From an uncultured Bacilli bacterium (GTDB lineage: Bacteria; Bacillota_I; Bacilli_A; RFN20; DUOF01): DNA of 64,000 bases. The notes under the pieces were generated by a model. It was not told the DNA's origin. It ran no database searches and was given only the letters and a program-made list of their open reading frames with translations. Positions 15,481 through 25,742 of the stretch are shown here, one piece after another (position 1 is the first letter of the stretch; the number at the start of each line of letters is the position of its first letter). A program made the translations under genes and the position numbers. The stretch is from assembly GCA_934183255.1 (NCBI GenBank), contig CAKPSD010000001.1:62001-126000 (forward strand), given 5' to 3'.

Positions 15481-17298
15481 ATGCTAGAAGATATTAAATT
15501 ACCTAATGATTTAAAAAGACTTAGTATTAATGATCTTCAGTATTTATGTAAGGATATAAGAGAAGAGATAGTTAAATCTGTTTCTATTAATGGAGGTCAT
15601 TTGTCATCAAATTTGGGTGTAGTGGAGTTAACAGTGATGCTTCACTATGTTTTTAACCTACCAAAAGATAAAGTATTATTTGATGTAACTCATCAATGTT
15701 ATACACATAAAATTCTTAGTGGAAGAAAGTTAGATAATCTTAGACAATTAGATTCTGTTAGTGGCTTTTATAATCCTAGTGAAAGTAATTATGATCCTTA
15801 CTATACAGGACATAGTTCTACTTCTATTTCTACAGCAATGGGGATGGCTATTAGTAGAGATAGCAAAAAAGAAGATAATGAAATAGTTGTAGTAATTGGT
15901 GATGGAGCTTTAGCTAATGGAGTAGCAATGGAAGCAATTAATAATCTTTTATCTTTGAATACTAAAGTAATAATTATTGTTAATGATAATGGAATGGCTA
16001 TATCTAAGAGTGTAGGAGGATTATCCAAATTTTTAGGCAAAATTAAAAAAAGTAAATATTATCAAAATGGTAAAAGACACTATGTTAATATGTTTAATAA
16101 GGGTAAAATAAGAAAATTTTTCTTTAATTGTAGTGCTAGAGTAAAAAATAGTTTTAAAAAATTAGTATGGAAGGATAATTTTCTTGAAAATATTGGCTTA
16201 GACTATTTAGGAGTTATAGATGGTCATAATTTAAATGAATTAAAAAATGCTTTAGAAATTGCTAAAAATAATAAAAATAGCATTATTGTTCATGTAAAAA
16301 CGATTAAAGGACAAGGATATGAAGTAACTTCAAATGATAGTGATGGCAAATGGCATGGAGTTAATGAATTTGATTTAAATACATTTACTATTAGTAGGGG
16401 GAAAGTATGCTTTAATGATTTAGTTAGCAATTATTTAATAAATAATATAGAAAATAAAAATATTTTTGTTATTAGTAGTGCAATGAAAAGTGGAAGTAAA
16501 TTAGATGAGGTATTTAATAAATATCCAGATAGATGTTTTGATGTAGGAATTAGTGAAGAACATGCGTTTGTATTTGCTAATGGGTTAGCTCTTAATGGTG
16601 GTGTTCCATACATTAGTATATATTCTACATTTATGCAAAGATGTTATGATTTCATTAGCCAAGATTTATTGCGTAATAATAGTAAATGTGTGATTGGTGT
16701 TGATAGGGTAGGACTTGTAGGACAAGATGGAGATTCTCATCATGGCATATTTGATGTAGCAATGGTTAATCATTTACCTAATACAATGATTTGTATGCCT
16801 ATTTATAGTGGTGATGTTAATAAACTTATGGATATATGCTTTAATTATGATTATTTGAGCTTTATTAGAATATGCAAAAGCTGTAAAATGATTGAGAATG
16901 ATGTTGATATAAGATATGGAAAGTGGAACTATTTATATAGAAAGGAAAATAGCAAGAAGGTTATCTTATCTGTTGGGCCAATTACTAGTTTATTAATTGA
17001 AAAGATTAAAGAAAGAAACTTAAATATAGATGTAGTGGGTGTTTATTTTTATAAACCATTAGATGAAGAAATGTTAAAAGATGTCTCTAATAAGTATGAT
17101 GAAATATGGGTTTATGATATTTATAGTGTTAAAGAGGGATTATTTTTACCTATTTTAAATTATTATAATAGTATTGATTATAAAGGAAAAGTATCTTTTT
17201 ATGGATTAGAAAATAAATTCTATAAGCAAGGTAAATATAACGAATTATTGAAATATTATAAGTTAGATGTAGATAGTGCTTTAGAAAAAATTATTTAA
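15481..17298 (+). CDS. dxs: 1-deoxy-D-xylulose-5-phosphate synthase
   Basis: The 605-residue thiamine-diphosphate enzyme makes DXP from pyruvate and glyceraldehyde 3-phosphate, the first step of the MEP isoprenoid pathway. The motif GDGALANGVAMEAINN binds the cofactor; GISEEHAFVFANGLAL carries the catalytic glutamate; DRVGLVGQDGDSHHG and the C-terminal transketolase domain follow. ATG 15481 has Shine-Dalgarno AAGGTG; the GTG at 15472 is part of that site. It follows xseB directly. The ispA gene that separates them in Bacillus is absent. Confidence 0.95.
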   Translation: MLEDIKLPNDLKRLSINDLQYLCKDIREEIVKSVSINGGHLSSNLGVVELTVMLHYVFNLPKDKVLFDVTHQCYTHKILSGRKLDNLRQLDSVSGFYNPSESNYDPYYTGHSSTSISTAMGMAISRDSKKEDNEIVVVIGDGALANGVAMEAINNLLSLNTKVIIIVNDNGMAISKSVGGLSKFLGKIKKSKYYQNGKRHYVNMFNKGKIRKFFFNCSARVKNSFKKLVWKDNFLENIGLDYLGVIDGHNLNELKNALEIAKNNKNSIIVHVKTIKGQGYEVTSNDSDGKWHGVNEFDLNTFTISRGKVCFNDLVSNYLINNIENKNIFVISSAMKSGSKLDEVFNKYPDRCFDVGISEEHAFVFANGLALNGGVPYISIYSTFMQRCYDFISQDLLRNNSKCVIGVDRVGLVGQDGDSHHGIFDVAMVNHLPNTMICMPIYSGDVNKLMDICFNYDYLSFIRICKSCKMIENDVDIRYGKWNYLYRKENSKKVILSVGPITSLLIEKIKERNLNIDVVGVYFYKPLDEEMLKDVSNKYDEIWVYDIYSVKEGLFLPILNYYNSIDYKGKVSFYGLENKFYKQGKYNELLKYYKLDVDSALEKII

Positions 17299-17339
17299 TC
17301 TAAAGTATTAATATGTTATAATTTTAGCAGGTGATTTTT

Positions 17340-20300
17340 ATGAGTTTTTATATACGTAATTTACTTGATAGGATATCTTCTAATTTTGACTTGCCAGTAG
17401 GAGATAGAGATAGTATTAATAAATATTTATATGATAATTTAAAAAATAATGTTTATATTTATGATGATTCAGATTTAGACATGTTATATGATTTTATGGA
17501 AAGCATAAATTTTGATATTAAATATTTAGATAGATTATTTGAAATATCATATGTTATTAAAAATTCAATAAATCTTAAAAATGATAATAAGCCTATGTTG
17601 CCAAAAGTTTTTTATGTTATAGAAATAAGCAAATTTTTTAATTCCCTTAATTTAGATATATATGATTATCCAAGTAATGATATAATGCTTAATATGACGA
17701 TGTGTAGAGCAATTTATGAGATAATTGGTAATAGAAATACACTTAATAATGAAATATCAATAGTGGATTTTGCTAATAATATTTATAATGAGTTTTATAG
17801 TCATTTAGATAAGACTTATTCTATATATAAAATTATTAAAATTTCTAATATGATTAATAGAGCAATCAATGATTTAGAAATTAATGATGAAAAGATATTT
17901 TTGAGTGATGATATTAAATATTTATTTAGTATGAATGCTAGTGTAGAAAATTTATACTTATATGATATGTTTAAAAAGTACTATTCTAAATTTGGCACTA
18001 AACTATTTTGCTTAATTAAAAATTATGAAGATGAATATGGTGCTAATGAAGTTAATAGTGCTAATTTGATGAATTACTTGGATAATAAATATTTAGAAAT
18101 GGAAAAAGCTAATATAGAAAAAAAGAATATTTTAACTAATTTAAAAAAGATTGATTTTAATACGAATAAGAAAATTAATGAAATATTTATTGATTTGTAT
18201 GAAAAAGTTAATTTAAATAAAAATATTGAAGATTCTGTTAAAGAAAGTTTAATTAATGGATTAAACTATATTCAAAGTGAATATAGTGGCAAACAACAAG
18301 AATTTATTGATAAGAGACTTAATGAATTTTTAAGCAATTATTTATATTATGTAAATGATATAATAATACCTAATTTTAATAAAAAAGATAATTTAAATGA
18401 ACTTATAGCTAATATTATTAATGAGTGTAAGGAATTTTTTGTTGTCCAAGATGGAAAAAAGTTTAAAGAGATGATTGATTTCTTTTCTAATGAGACTAAT
18501 ATTACTGTTGATACTATGAAAAGTGAAATTAAGAGTTCTATTGAAATATTAAAAAAAGGAGATATAGAAAAATTAAAAACAATTAATATTTGTCTAATAG
18601 ACTTTACTAGTTTTGTTAAAGAAAAAAACAAAGAAGATAAATTAGAATTAGATTTACTAAAAGAAATTTTCAAGAATGATCCTAAATTATTAACTAGCAA
18701 TAACGATATTAAACGTGTAACTGAATTTTTAAAAGGTGATTTAGATTTAAAAGATTATGGATACAAAAGTAGTTTTAAAATAGGAAAAGATATTTTAAGT
18801 TATGATTATTTAAAGAATTTGTTAGTTAATAATAAAGAAATATTGTTTAATACTAGCATTGATAAAATTATTGATAATTTGAATAATTTGGAAAATGTTT
18901 GTTCCTTATATGGCATTAATTTTAGAAAACTTAGATTTAATGAGGATGTTTTAGATTTATTAATTAATGAAAAAGTTCTTAATTCATTAAACAATAACTT
19001 AAAAAAATTAGAAGATATTTTAAATAAGGAAGATATTAAAAAATTAGTGGAAAAGAATCCATATATTTTGTGTATAGATGATAAAAGCTTAAATGTTATA
19101 GTTCAAAGATGTTTATTAAATAAAAATACTCAATATGATTTTTATAGTTTGTTATTTAGTGAATTATATTATTATAATGAAGACTTTAAAAAGATGAGTA
19201 CTCAAAGTAAATTAGAAAGAGAATTTAAATATATTAATTTAGATATTAAGACAACTGTTCATTTTGATGCAGAGTTAATACTTGCTTCAGATTTAATTGA
19301 AACTAAAAAAGCAGATGCTATTCATTCTGCTTATATAAAAAGAGAAAAAGATATTAAAACCTTAGATGAACTTGTAGATTCACTTTCAGAAAATGATAAT
19401 GTTGATGATATTTTACTTGATGTGGATGTAATTAATAAACTATATTTTAAACTTTATGATAAGGTTGGTAATCCAAAAATAATTGAAAAAGCTAGAAATA
19501 TTTTAAGCGCAAAATTAGAGGAATATAAAACGCAAAAGAAAGAAACAAATGAGAAAATTAAAGAATATAGTAATAGAATGAAACGTGAAAATGGTAAGAA
19601 TGAAGATTTATCATATTCTATTGAGGGAATTAGAAATTTAATTGAAGTAATTAATGATGAAGAATTAAAAAAAGAACTTAGTACTTATGTTAAAAAAACT
19701 TTATCTGTTAAATTAAAAGAAAGTATTAATTTACAAAATGAATTAGATGAAAAAATTAGTAAATCTTTTAAAATTATCAAAGAATTAGAAAAAAAAGAAG
19801 AAAGTTTAAATAATATTTTTGAATATAATGAAGATGATTTAAATTATCTTGATGGTGAAGAATATATTGATAAGAAATATTTTACTATTGATGATTTAAA
19901 TAGTAAAAAAGAAGAAGTAGAAGAAAAATTTGAAATTAAAGACAATGTTATTGTGTATGCTAATGGTGTTACTTTAGATGATGTTCCTAATGATAATAAT
20001 TTTATTGATAAATTTTATAAATTTTTAGTAGATCCTAATACTAGCCTTTTATCTAAAAAATTTATGGATGATAATAGTACTAAAGACATTTATGTAGAAA
20101 AGTATAAAGATCATAGAAATAAAATTTGGTCTAGAAGGGAAAGTAGAACTCCTGTTAGAGTATATTTTATGCCTATTCATACTAAATATTTTACTTGTTA
20201 TTATGTTATTGGTGTTAACTATAAAGATGATGTTCATTTAGATGGTGGTTGTTCTACTGATACTGTATATACTCAAAGAATAAAAGAAACAAAAGAATTA

Positions 20301-20429
20301 GAAAAATATATCAATTCTTTAAGCGAGGAAGAAGCAATAGAATTTGTTAAGAAAAGTATAGAAAATCATGAAAAAATGGTTAAACCTATTGTTGATAAAT
20401 ATAATTTAAATAGAAAAAGTAATAAATAA
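17340..20429 (+). CDS. Large helical protein of unknown function (1029 residues)
   Basis: I do not recognise this protein. It has no signal peptide or membrane segment. It is rich in Asn, Lys, Ile, Leu and Glu and is predicted mostly helical. A charged coiled coil runs from about residue 720 to 855 (KAREILSAKLEEYK-like, KIIKELEKKEESLN). A distinct C-terminal domain of about 150 residues contains WSRRESRTPVRVYFMPI, TCYYVIGVNYK and HLDGGCSTDTVY and looks more folded and conserved. The start ATG 17340 follows AGGTGAT; a TATAAT at 17317-17322 suggests its own promoter. The next gene encodes a zinc-ribbon membrane protein. Confidence 0.75.
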   Translation: MSFYIRNLLDRISSNFDLPVGDRDSINKYLYDNLKNNVYIYDDSDLDMLYDFMESINFDIKYLDRLFEISYVIKNSINLKNDNKPMLPKVFYVIEISKFFNSLNLDIYDYPSNDIMLNMTMCRAIYEIIGNRNTLNNEISIVDFANNIYNEFYSHLDKTYSIYKIIKISNMINRAINDLEINDEKIFLSDDIKYLFSMNASVENLYLYDMFKKYYSKFGTKLFCLIKNYEDEYGANEVNSANLMNYLDNKYLEMEKANIEKKNILTNLKKIDFNTNKKINEIFIDLYEKVNLNKNIEDSVKESLINGLNYIQSEYSGKQQEFIDKRLNEFLSNYLYYVNDIIIPNFNKKDNLNELIANIINECKEFFVVQDGKKFKEMIDFFSNETNITVDTMKSEIKSSIEILKKGDIEKLKTINICLIDFTSFVKEKNKEDKLELDLLKEIFKNDPKLLTSNNDIKRVTEFLKGDLDLKDYGYKSSFKIGKDILSYDYLKNLLVNNKEILFNTSIDKIIDNLNNLENVCSLYGINFRKLRFNEDVLDLLINEKVLNSLNNNLKKLEDILNKEDIKKLVEKNPYILCIDDKSLNVIVQRCLLNKNTQYDFYSLLFSELYYYNEDFKKMSTQSKLEREFKYINLDIKTTVHFDAELILASDLIETKKADAIHSAYIKREKDIKTLDELVDSLSENDNVDDILLDVDVINKLYFKLYDKVGNPKIIEKARNILSAKLEEYKTQKKETNEKIKEYSNRMKRENGKNEDLSYSIEGIRNLIEVINDEELKKELSTYVKKTLSVKLKESINLQNELDEKISKSFKIIKELEKKEESLNNIFEYNEDDLNYLDGEEYIDKKYFTIDDLNSKKEEVEEKFEIKDNVIVYANGVTLDDVPNDNNFIDKFYKFLVDPNTSLLSKKFMDDNSTKDIYVEKYKDHRNKIWSRRESRTPVRVYFMPIHTKYFTCYYVIGVNYKDDVHLDGGCSTDTVYTQRIKETKELEKYINSLSEEEAIEFVKKSIENHEKMVKPIVDKYNLNRKSNK

Positions 20430-20476
20430 TTTTATAAAATCAACTAAACATAATATAATTATTAAAGGTGATTATA

Positions 20477-20878
20477 GTGAAAAAATGTTTGCATTGTGGT
20501 GAAGAATGTAATGATAGTGTTAGTATATGTCCTAAATGTGGTGCGCTTGTAGATAATTATGTTGATAATAAAACATATATGGATGTATATCATATTAATC
20601 ATGGTAAAAAATTAAAAAATAAAAAGTTAATTCTTTGGTTTTTACTTGGAATGATTTTACCTTATATTGGTTTTCTTGTTTCTTGGTATTTTTATGAGGG
20701 TGAGAGAGAAAAAGCAAAGGCTGTTTTACTTGGAGCAATTGTTTCTAGTATAATAACAACGGTGTTAAGTTATATTTTGCCTTTAATACTTGGCAGTGGT
20801 TCTAATGAGGAACAAGGTGATGATTCTAATAAAGGACAACAAGTCAAAAATTTAATTGAAATATATAGAAGTTTATAG
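20477..20878 (+). CDS. Zinc-ribbon membrane protein
   Basis: The 133-residue protein starts with a zinc ribbon (KKCLHCGEECN and SICPKCG, two CxxC knuckles), then two transmembrane helices (about residues 48-70 and 83-107) and a polar tail. This architecture is common in Firmicutes and has no fixed role. The start is GTG 20477, nine bases after AAAGGTG. It ends nine bases before lepA. Confidence 0.75.
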   Translation: MKKCLHCGEECNDSVSICPKCGALVDNYVDNKTYMDVYHINHGKKLKNKKLILWFLLGMILPYIGFLVSWYFYEGEREKAKAVLLGAIVSSIITTVLSYILPLILGSGSNEEQGDDSNKGQQVKNLIEIYRSL

Positions 20879-20887
20879 GGGTGTAAT

Positions 20888-22690
20888 ATGGATAAAAGTA
20901 AGATTAGAAACTTTTCTATAATTGCTCATATTGATCATGGTAAATCTACTCTTGCAGATAGAATAATTGAAATGACTGGTGCAGTAGAAAAAAGAGAAAT
21001 GAAAGAGCAATTATTAGATAATATGGATATAGAAAGAGAAAGAGGAATAACAATTAAGTTAAATAGTGTTCAATTAGAGTATAAAGCAAAGGATGGAGAG
21101 ACTTATACTTTTCATTTAATAGATACTCCTGGACATGTAGATTTTGCTTATGAAGTTAGTAGATCTTTAGCAGCTTGTGAAGGTGCTCTTTTAGTTGTTG
21201 ATGCAACACAGGGAATTGAGGCTCAAACTATTGCTAATGTATATTTAGCTTTAGATAATGACTTAGAAATTATTCCTGTTATTAATAAAATAGATTTACC
21301 TAGTGCAGAACCAGAAAAAGTTAAGCAAGAAATAGAAGATGTAATTGGTTTAGTTACTGATCACGCTCCTTTAATAAGTGCTAAAACTGGTGTAGGAGTG
21401 GATGAGGTTTTAGAAGCAATAGTTAAGTATATACCTGCTCCTAAGGGGAGTGATGATAATCCTCTTCAAGCATTAGTGTTTGATTCTTATTATGATTCTT
21501 ATAAGGGTGTTATCTTACAAGTTAGAGTTAAAGAGGGTAAGGTTTGCACAGGTGATAAAATTAAGCTTATGTCAACAGGAGCAGAATATGATGTTGTTGA
21601 AGTAGGAGTTAAAACGCCTAAGGAAGTTAGAAGAGATTATTTAGAGGCTGGAGAAGTGGGATGGATTAGCGCTTCAATTAAAGCAGTTAAGGATGTTCAT
21701 GTTGGTGATACTGTTACTAATGCTAATAATCCTTGTCTTGAGGCTCTTCCTGGATATAGAGAGATGGTTCCTATGGTATATTCTGGTATATATCCTATTG
21801 ATAATGCTAAATATAATGATTTAAAGGATGCTTTAGAAAAATTAAAACTTAATGATGATTCTATAGTTTTTGAACCAGAAACATCTCAAGCTTTAGGATT
21901 TGGATTTAGATGTGGATTTTTAGGATTATTGCATATGGATGTTAGTGAAGAAAGAATAGAAAGAGAGTTTAATATTCCTCTTATTGCTACTGCTCCTAGT
22001 GTTATATATCATGTATATCTTACTGATGGAACAATGATTTCTATTGATAACCCTAGTAAATTACCCGAAGTTCAAAGAATTAGTAAAATTGAAGAGCCAG
22101 TTGTAAAAACTAGTATTATGACACCTAATGAATATGTAGGACCTCTAATGGAATTATGTCAAAAGAAGAGAGGAAACTATATTGATCTTATTTATATAGA
22201 TCATAATAGAATGCAATTAATATATGAAATACCACTGGCTGAAATAGTATTTGATTTCTTTGATAAACTTAAATCTTGCACTAAAGGATATGCTTCATTT
22301 GATTATGAACTTGCTGGATACAAGGAAGCAAAACTTGTTAAAATGGATATTTTGATTAATGGAGAAAGTTTGGATGCTTTATCTATTATTGTTCATAAAG
22401 ATTTTGCATATCATAGAGGAAATTATATATGTGAAAAATTAAAAGAAATTATTCCTCGTCAACAATTTGAGGTTCCAATTCAAGCATGTATAAATAATAA
22501 AGCTATAGCTAGAAGTACTATAAAAGCCATGAGAAAAGATGTGCTTGCTAAATGTTATGGTGGAGATATTACTCGTAAGAAAAAACTTCTTGAAAAGCAA
22601 AAAGAAGGTAAAAAGAGAATGAAAGCTGTTGGAAGTGTAGAAGTTCCTCAAGAAGCATTTATGGCAGTTTTATCAGTTGATGATAATTAA
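20888..22690 (+). CDS. lepA: Elongation factor 4 (LepA)
   Basis: The 600-residue translational GTPase acts on the ribosome and can back-translocate. G motifs are AHIDHGKSTLADR (G1), RGITIKLNS (G2), DTPGHVDFAYE (G3), NKIDLPSA (G4) and SAKTG (G5). The unique C-terminal domain ends with GGDITRKKKLLEKQKEGKKR, which is typical of LepA and separates it from EF-G. Shine-Dalgarno AGGGGTG precedes ATG 20888. Confidence 0.98.
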   Translation: MDKSKIRNFSIIAHIDHGKSTLADRIIEMTGAVEKREMKEQLLDNMDIERERGITIKLNSVQLEYKAKDGETYTFHLIDTPGHVDFAYEVSRSLAACEGALLVVDATQGIEAQTIANVYLALDNDLEIIPVINKIDLPSAEPEKVKQEIEDVIGLVTDHAPLISAKTGVGVDEVLEAIVKYIPAPKGSDDNPLQALVFDSYYDSYKGVILQVRVKEGKVCTGDKIKLMSTGAEYDVVEVGVKTPKEVRRDYLEAGEVGWISASIKAVKDVHVGDTVTNANNPCLEALPGYREMVPMVYSGIYPIDNAKYNDLKDALEKLKLNDDSIVFEPETSQALGFGFRCGFLGLLHMDVSEERIEREFNIPLIATAPSVIYHVYLTDGTMISIDNPSKLPEVQRISKIEEPVVKTSIMTPNEYVGPLMELCQKKRGNYIDLIYIDHNRMQLIYEIPLAEIVFDFFDKLKSCTKGYASFDYELAGYKEAKLVKMDILINGESLDALSIIVHKDFAYHRGNYICEKLKEIIPRQQFEVPIQACINNKAIARSTIKAMRKDVLAKCYGGDITRKKKLLEKQKEGKKRMKAVGSVEVPQEAFMAVLSVDDN

Positions 22691-22753
22691 TGTTTAATTG
22701 TTTGGAATAAAATTTTAAATATGATAATATAAAGTTGTAAGGAGGAAATAGTA

Positions 22754-23272
22754 ATGGCTAAGAAAAGTAAAGGTAAAGTATGTAATTGTGTGTTTAAAAG
22801 ACTAGTTGCTTTAGTAGCTAGTGTAGTAGTATTTGTTATGACTCTACTTACAAAAGTTACAGTATCAAATACAACTACAGTTCGTGGTACTAAAACTACT
22901 ATTAAAGCTGATCCTCTTGGATTCTTTGAATTCATGGATAAAGCTAAAGAAGCAGAAATATTTGGTACTGCTAGAACATTAATGCTTATTGGATTTATTC
23001 TTATAACTGTAGTAATGGCTTATTTCTTATTAACTTTCATTATTGCTTTACTTGGTAATAAAAAAGTTATGGGTAAGTTAAGTACTCTTAATGTTGTACT
23101 TTCTTTAGTTCTTGTAGTAGGAACTGTATTAGTTCTAGCTGCTGGTTTAGATAAGAATGTAATTCTTAAAGATTTAAACTATAGCACTATATCATTATTT
23201 GGTACTACTTGGATAGTTGCAATGGTATGCAGTTTAATACCTGCAACTTGTGAATTTGTTATTAAAAAATAA
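22754..23272 (+). CDS. Predicted four-helix membrane protein, unknown
   Basis: The 172-residue protein has a basic N-terminus with three cysteines nearby, a first hydrophobic helix (residues 17-35), an extracytoplasmic loop of about 40 residues rich in Thr, then three further helices (about 77-98, 107-130, 147-168). No family is recognised. It has a good Shine-Dalgarno AAGGAGG and is followed by its own terminator, so it is probably a single-gene transcript. Confidence 0.7.
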   Translation: MAKKSKGKVCNCVFKRLVALVASVVVFVMTLLTKVTVSNTTTVRGTKTTIKADPLGFFEFMDKAKEAEIFGTARTLMLIGFILITVVMAYFLLTFIIALLGNKKVMGKLSTLNVVLSLVLVVGTVLVLAAGLDKNVILKDLNYSTISLFGTTWIVAMVCSLIPATCEFVIKK

Positions 23273-23293
23273 TTAAATTAATAACTTATAAAT

Positions 23294-23324
23294 AAAAGCA
23301 AGGAAAATTCCTTGTTTTTATTTT
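23294..23324 (+). terminator. Rho-independent terminator
   Basis: CAAGGAA / TTCCTTG stem with T5 after it, downstream of the four-helix membrane protein gene. Confidence 0.85.
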
Positions 23325-23370
23325 CTAAATTTTTAGTTTTATTTATAATATTTAAGAAGGAAGTGAAGAT

Positions 23371-23520
23371 ATGCTTTATATAATTGGAGGAGTAATTTTA
23401 CTAGCTTTACTTGTTATGCTTTTGAAAAAAGTTTTTCATTTACGCGCTGAAGATCAAAATTTAAGCGATAAAGATGATTACTTGGAGAGAAGAGTAAAAA
23501 AAGATGATGAAGATAAGTAG
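23371..23520 (+). CDS. Small single-pass membrane protein (49 residues)
   Basis: ATG 23371 follows Shine-Dalgarno AAGAAGGAAGTG at a fitting distance. The product begins MLYIIGGVILLALLVMLLKK, a transmembrane helix, then a highly charged tail ending RRVKKDDEDK. Its last 17 bases overlap the start of hemW, which suggests translational coupling. Function is unknown. Confidence 0.65.
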   Translation: MLYIIGGVILLALLVMLLKKVFHLRAEDQNLSDKDDYLERRVKKDDEDK

Positions 23521-24589
23521 TTTATATGTTCATATACCTTTTTGTGAACATATATGTACATATTGTGATTTTTGCAAAATGTTTTATAATGAAAAAATAT
23601 GTGATAAATACTTAAATGTTTTAATTAAAGAACTTAATAATTTAAATATTAAAAATAAACTAAAAACTATTTATATTGGTGGAGGTAGTCCATCTTGTTT
23701 AAACGAAAAAGAATTAGAAAATTTGTTAAAAGAATTAAATAAATATTTAGATATAAATTATGAGTTTACTATTGAAGTAAATCCAGAAAATATAAATGAA
23801 AAGAAAGTAAAATTATTTAAAAAATATGGAATTAATAGGGTTAGTATTGGTGTACAAAGTTTCAATAAAGATATTTTGAATTTTTTAGGTAGAAAACATG
23901 ATTTTAATGATGTAAAGAGAACTGTTGACCTATTAAATAAATATAATATTACTAACTATTCTTTTGATTTTATATATGGTATAAAAGGATTAACTATAGA
24001 TATGATAAAAAAAAATTTAGATTTAATATTTTCTTTAAATCCTAAACATTTATCTTTTTATAGTTTAATTTTAGAAGATAATACTATTATTAAAGTGAAT
24101 AATTATAAAGAACTAGATGAAGATAGCGTTAGGGAACAATATGACTTTATTTATGATGAATTATATAAAAAAGGATATATTAGATATGAAGTTAGTAATT
24201 TTGCTAAGGATAATTATGAGAGCAAACATAATTTAGTTTATTGGAATAATGAAGAGTATTATGCAATTGGTGTTGGTGCTTCTAGTTATGTTAATGGCAT
24301 TAGGTATACTACTAGTAGAAATATTACTAAATATGTTAATAATACTATTGAAAAAGAAAGCTTTGCTACTAACAAAGAAAAAGAATATATTATGTTAAAG
24401 TTTAGATTAGTTAAGGGAATTGATTTAGATGAATACAAGCAATTATTTAACAAAGATTTTTTAAATGAATATAAAGATATTACTAGTAAATTTTTAAAAA
24501 ATAATTTATTAATTATAGATAAAAACTATTTAAAAACCACATATAATGGTATGATGTTACTAGATAGTATTTTAGTGGAATACATGTAA
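23504..24589 (+). CDS. hemW: Radical SAM protein HemW (coproporphyrinogen oxidase-like heme chaperone)
   Basis: The 361-residue protein has the radical-SAM cluster motif CEHICTYCDFC near residue 14, IYIGGGSPSCL, and VSIGVQSFNKDILNFLGR, plus the C-terminal HemW domain. The family is often misnamed HemN; HemW is thought to insert heme into target proteins. Two adjacent ATG codons (23504 and 23507) could start it and the Shine-Dalgarno is weak, so coupling to the preceding small gene is plausible. Confidence 0.9.
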   Translation: MMKISSLYVHIPFCEHICTYCDFCKMFYNEKICDKYLNVLIKELNNLNIKNKLKTIYIGGGSPSCLNEKELENLLKELNKYLDINYEFTIEVNPENINEKKVKLFKKYGINRVSIGVQSFNKDILNFLGRKHDFNDVKRTVDLLNKYNITNYSFDFIYGIKGLTIDMIKKNLDLIFSLNPKHLSFYSLILEDNTIIKVNNYKELDEDSVREQYDFIYDELYKKGYIRYEVSNFAKDNYESKHNLVYWNNEEYYAIGVGASSYVNGIRYTTSRNITKYVNNTIEKESFATNKEKEYIMLKFRLVKGIDLDEYKQLFNKDFLNEYKDITSKFLKNNLLIIDKNYLKTTYNGMMLLDSILVEYM

Positions 24590-24602
24590 GGAGGGGAATA
24601 AT

Positions 24603-25073
24603 ATGAATATAATGTTGCATGAAAAGAGATTCTTAGCTACTTTAATTGATGCAGGTATTGGTATTATTTTAGCTTTTTTGTTTAGTCTTTTATTTAATGT
24701 TTTCCTTGAAATTGAGTTTATGAATTTTGATTATTATTATTTAATTATGTTTAATATTACTATGTTTTTATATCAATTTTTATGTTTAGTTATTATGAAG
24801 AATAAAACTATAGGATTATCATTGATGGACTTAAAAATATTATCTACTGATTGGGAAAAGGTTAGTTTTAAACAAAATATATTAAGATCTATATCTATTT
24901 CTATTCCTATTTTATTTATTGCTAATCTAGTATATATGGTTAATTATCATACTAAAAGCACTACTTTATTTGATGATATTAGTGACACAATGGTTGTAAA
25001 TACAGGAAATAACTATCATGTTAATGAAACTAAAATGATTGATAAAATTAAAAAAGCAGATAAAAATAGTTAA
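24603..25073 (+). CDS. RDD family membrane protein
   Basis: The 156-residue protein has the RDD family opening KRFLATLIDAGIGIILAF, two or three transmembrane helices (about 12-32, 42-62, 98-116), and KTIGLSLMDLKILS, the usual middle motif. Function of the family is uncertain, with some members linked to ion transport. The Shine-Dalgarno AAGGAGGGG overlaps the hemW stop region, so it is in the same operon. Confidence 0.8.
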   Translation: MNIMLHEKRFLATLIDAGIGIILAFLFSLLFNVFLEIEFMNFDYYYLIMFNITMFLYQFLCLVIMKNKTIGLSLMDLKILSTDWEKVSFKQNILRSISISIPILFIANLVYMVNYHTKSTTLFDDISDTMVVNTGNNYHVNETKMIDKIKKADKNS

Positions 25074-25188
25074 TAACCAAATAAATTTAAATTAATATAT
25101 GTATAGAAATAAATTCTTTATTATTTAAAGTGCTTTTTTATTATAAATATAAATTATATGTTATATTATTTGTGTAGGAGTTGTTTTT

Positions 25189-25710
25189 ATGCAATTAATA
25201 GAAATTAATAATAAAATTCACATTGATAAAATAAAAAAAATATACTATTCTTCTTTTCCTGAAAATGAAAGAATTGATTTTCAATATTTAATTGATTTAA
25301 AATTTCCAAATAGTAAGCTTTTAGGAATTTTTAATGAGTGTTCTTTAATAGGTTTTTCTTACATTAGCATATCGGGTGATTATGTTTACATTGCTTATTT
25401 GGCAATAGATGAAGAATTTAGAAATAAAAATTATGGTACGACTGCTTTAAATTTAATTTGTGATTTGTATAATAGCAAAGTTAAAGTTTTATCTGTAGAA
25501 AAACCATATTTTCCAAAAGATATGCCATCAAGAAGAATTGGCTTTTATAAAAGAAATGGATTCTTAATAGCAAATTTTGAGTTTGAGTGGTTAGGGCAAA
25601 CATATTATCCAATGTATAATGGTAAATTTGACAAGCAAAAATTTATAGATTTCTTACTTGTTTGTTTCCCAGAAAGCAAAGATTTTAAAAATATAGAAAC
25701 TGAAATATAG
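25189..25710 (+). CDS. GNAT-family N-acetyltransferase
   Basis: The 173-residue protein shows the GNAT fold: FSYISISGDYVYIAYLAIDEEFRNKNYGTTALN contains the beta4 strand and the acetyl-CoA loop (RNKNYGTTAL), and RIGFYKRNGFLIAN is motif B. The substrate is unknown. It is preceded by a GGAG Shine-Dalgarno and stands apart from its neighbours. Confidence 0.85.
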   Translation: MQLIEINNKIHIDKIKKIYYSSFPENERIDFQYLIDLKFPNSKLLGIFNECSLIGFSYISISGDYVYIAYLAIDEEFRNKNYGTTALNLICDLYNSKVKVLSVEKPYFPKDMPSRRIGFYKRNGFLIANFEFEWLGQTYYPMYNGKFDKQKFIDFLLVCFPESKDFKNIETEI

Positions 25711-25715
25711 AAAGT

Positions 25716-25742
25716 AAAGTAATATTATCTTTATTACTTTTA
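25716..25742 (+). terminator. Probable weak terminator after the GNAT gene
   Basis: AAAGTAATA / TATTACTTT is a perfect 9-bp stem, but the following T-tract is short and broken by A. The rest of the gap to the lipoprotein gene is A/T-rich without other clear features. Confidence 0.5.
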
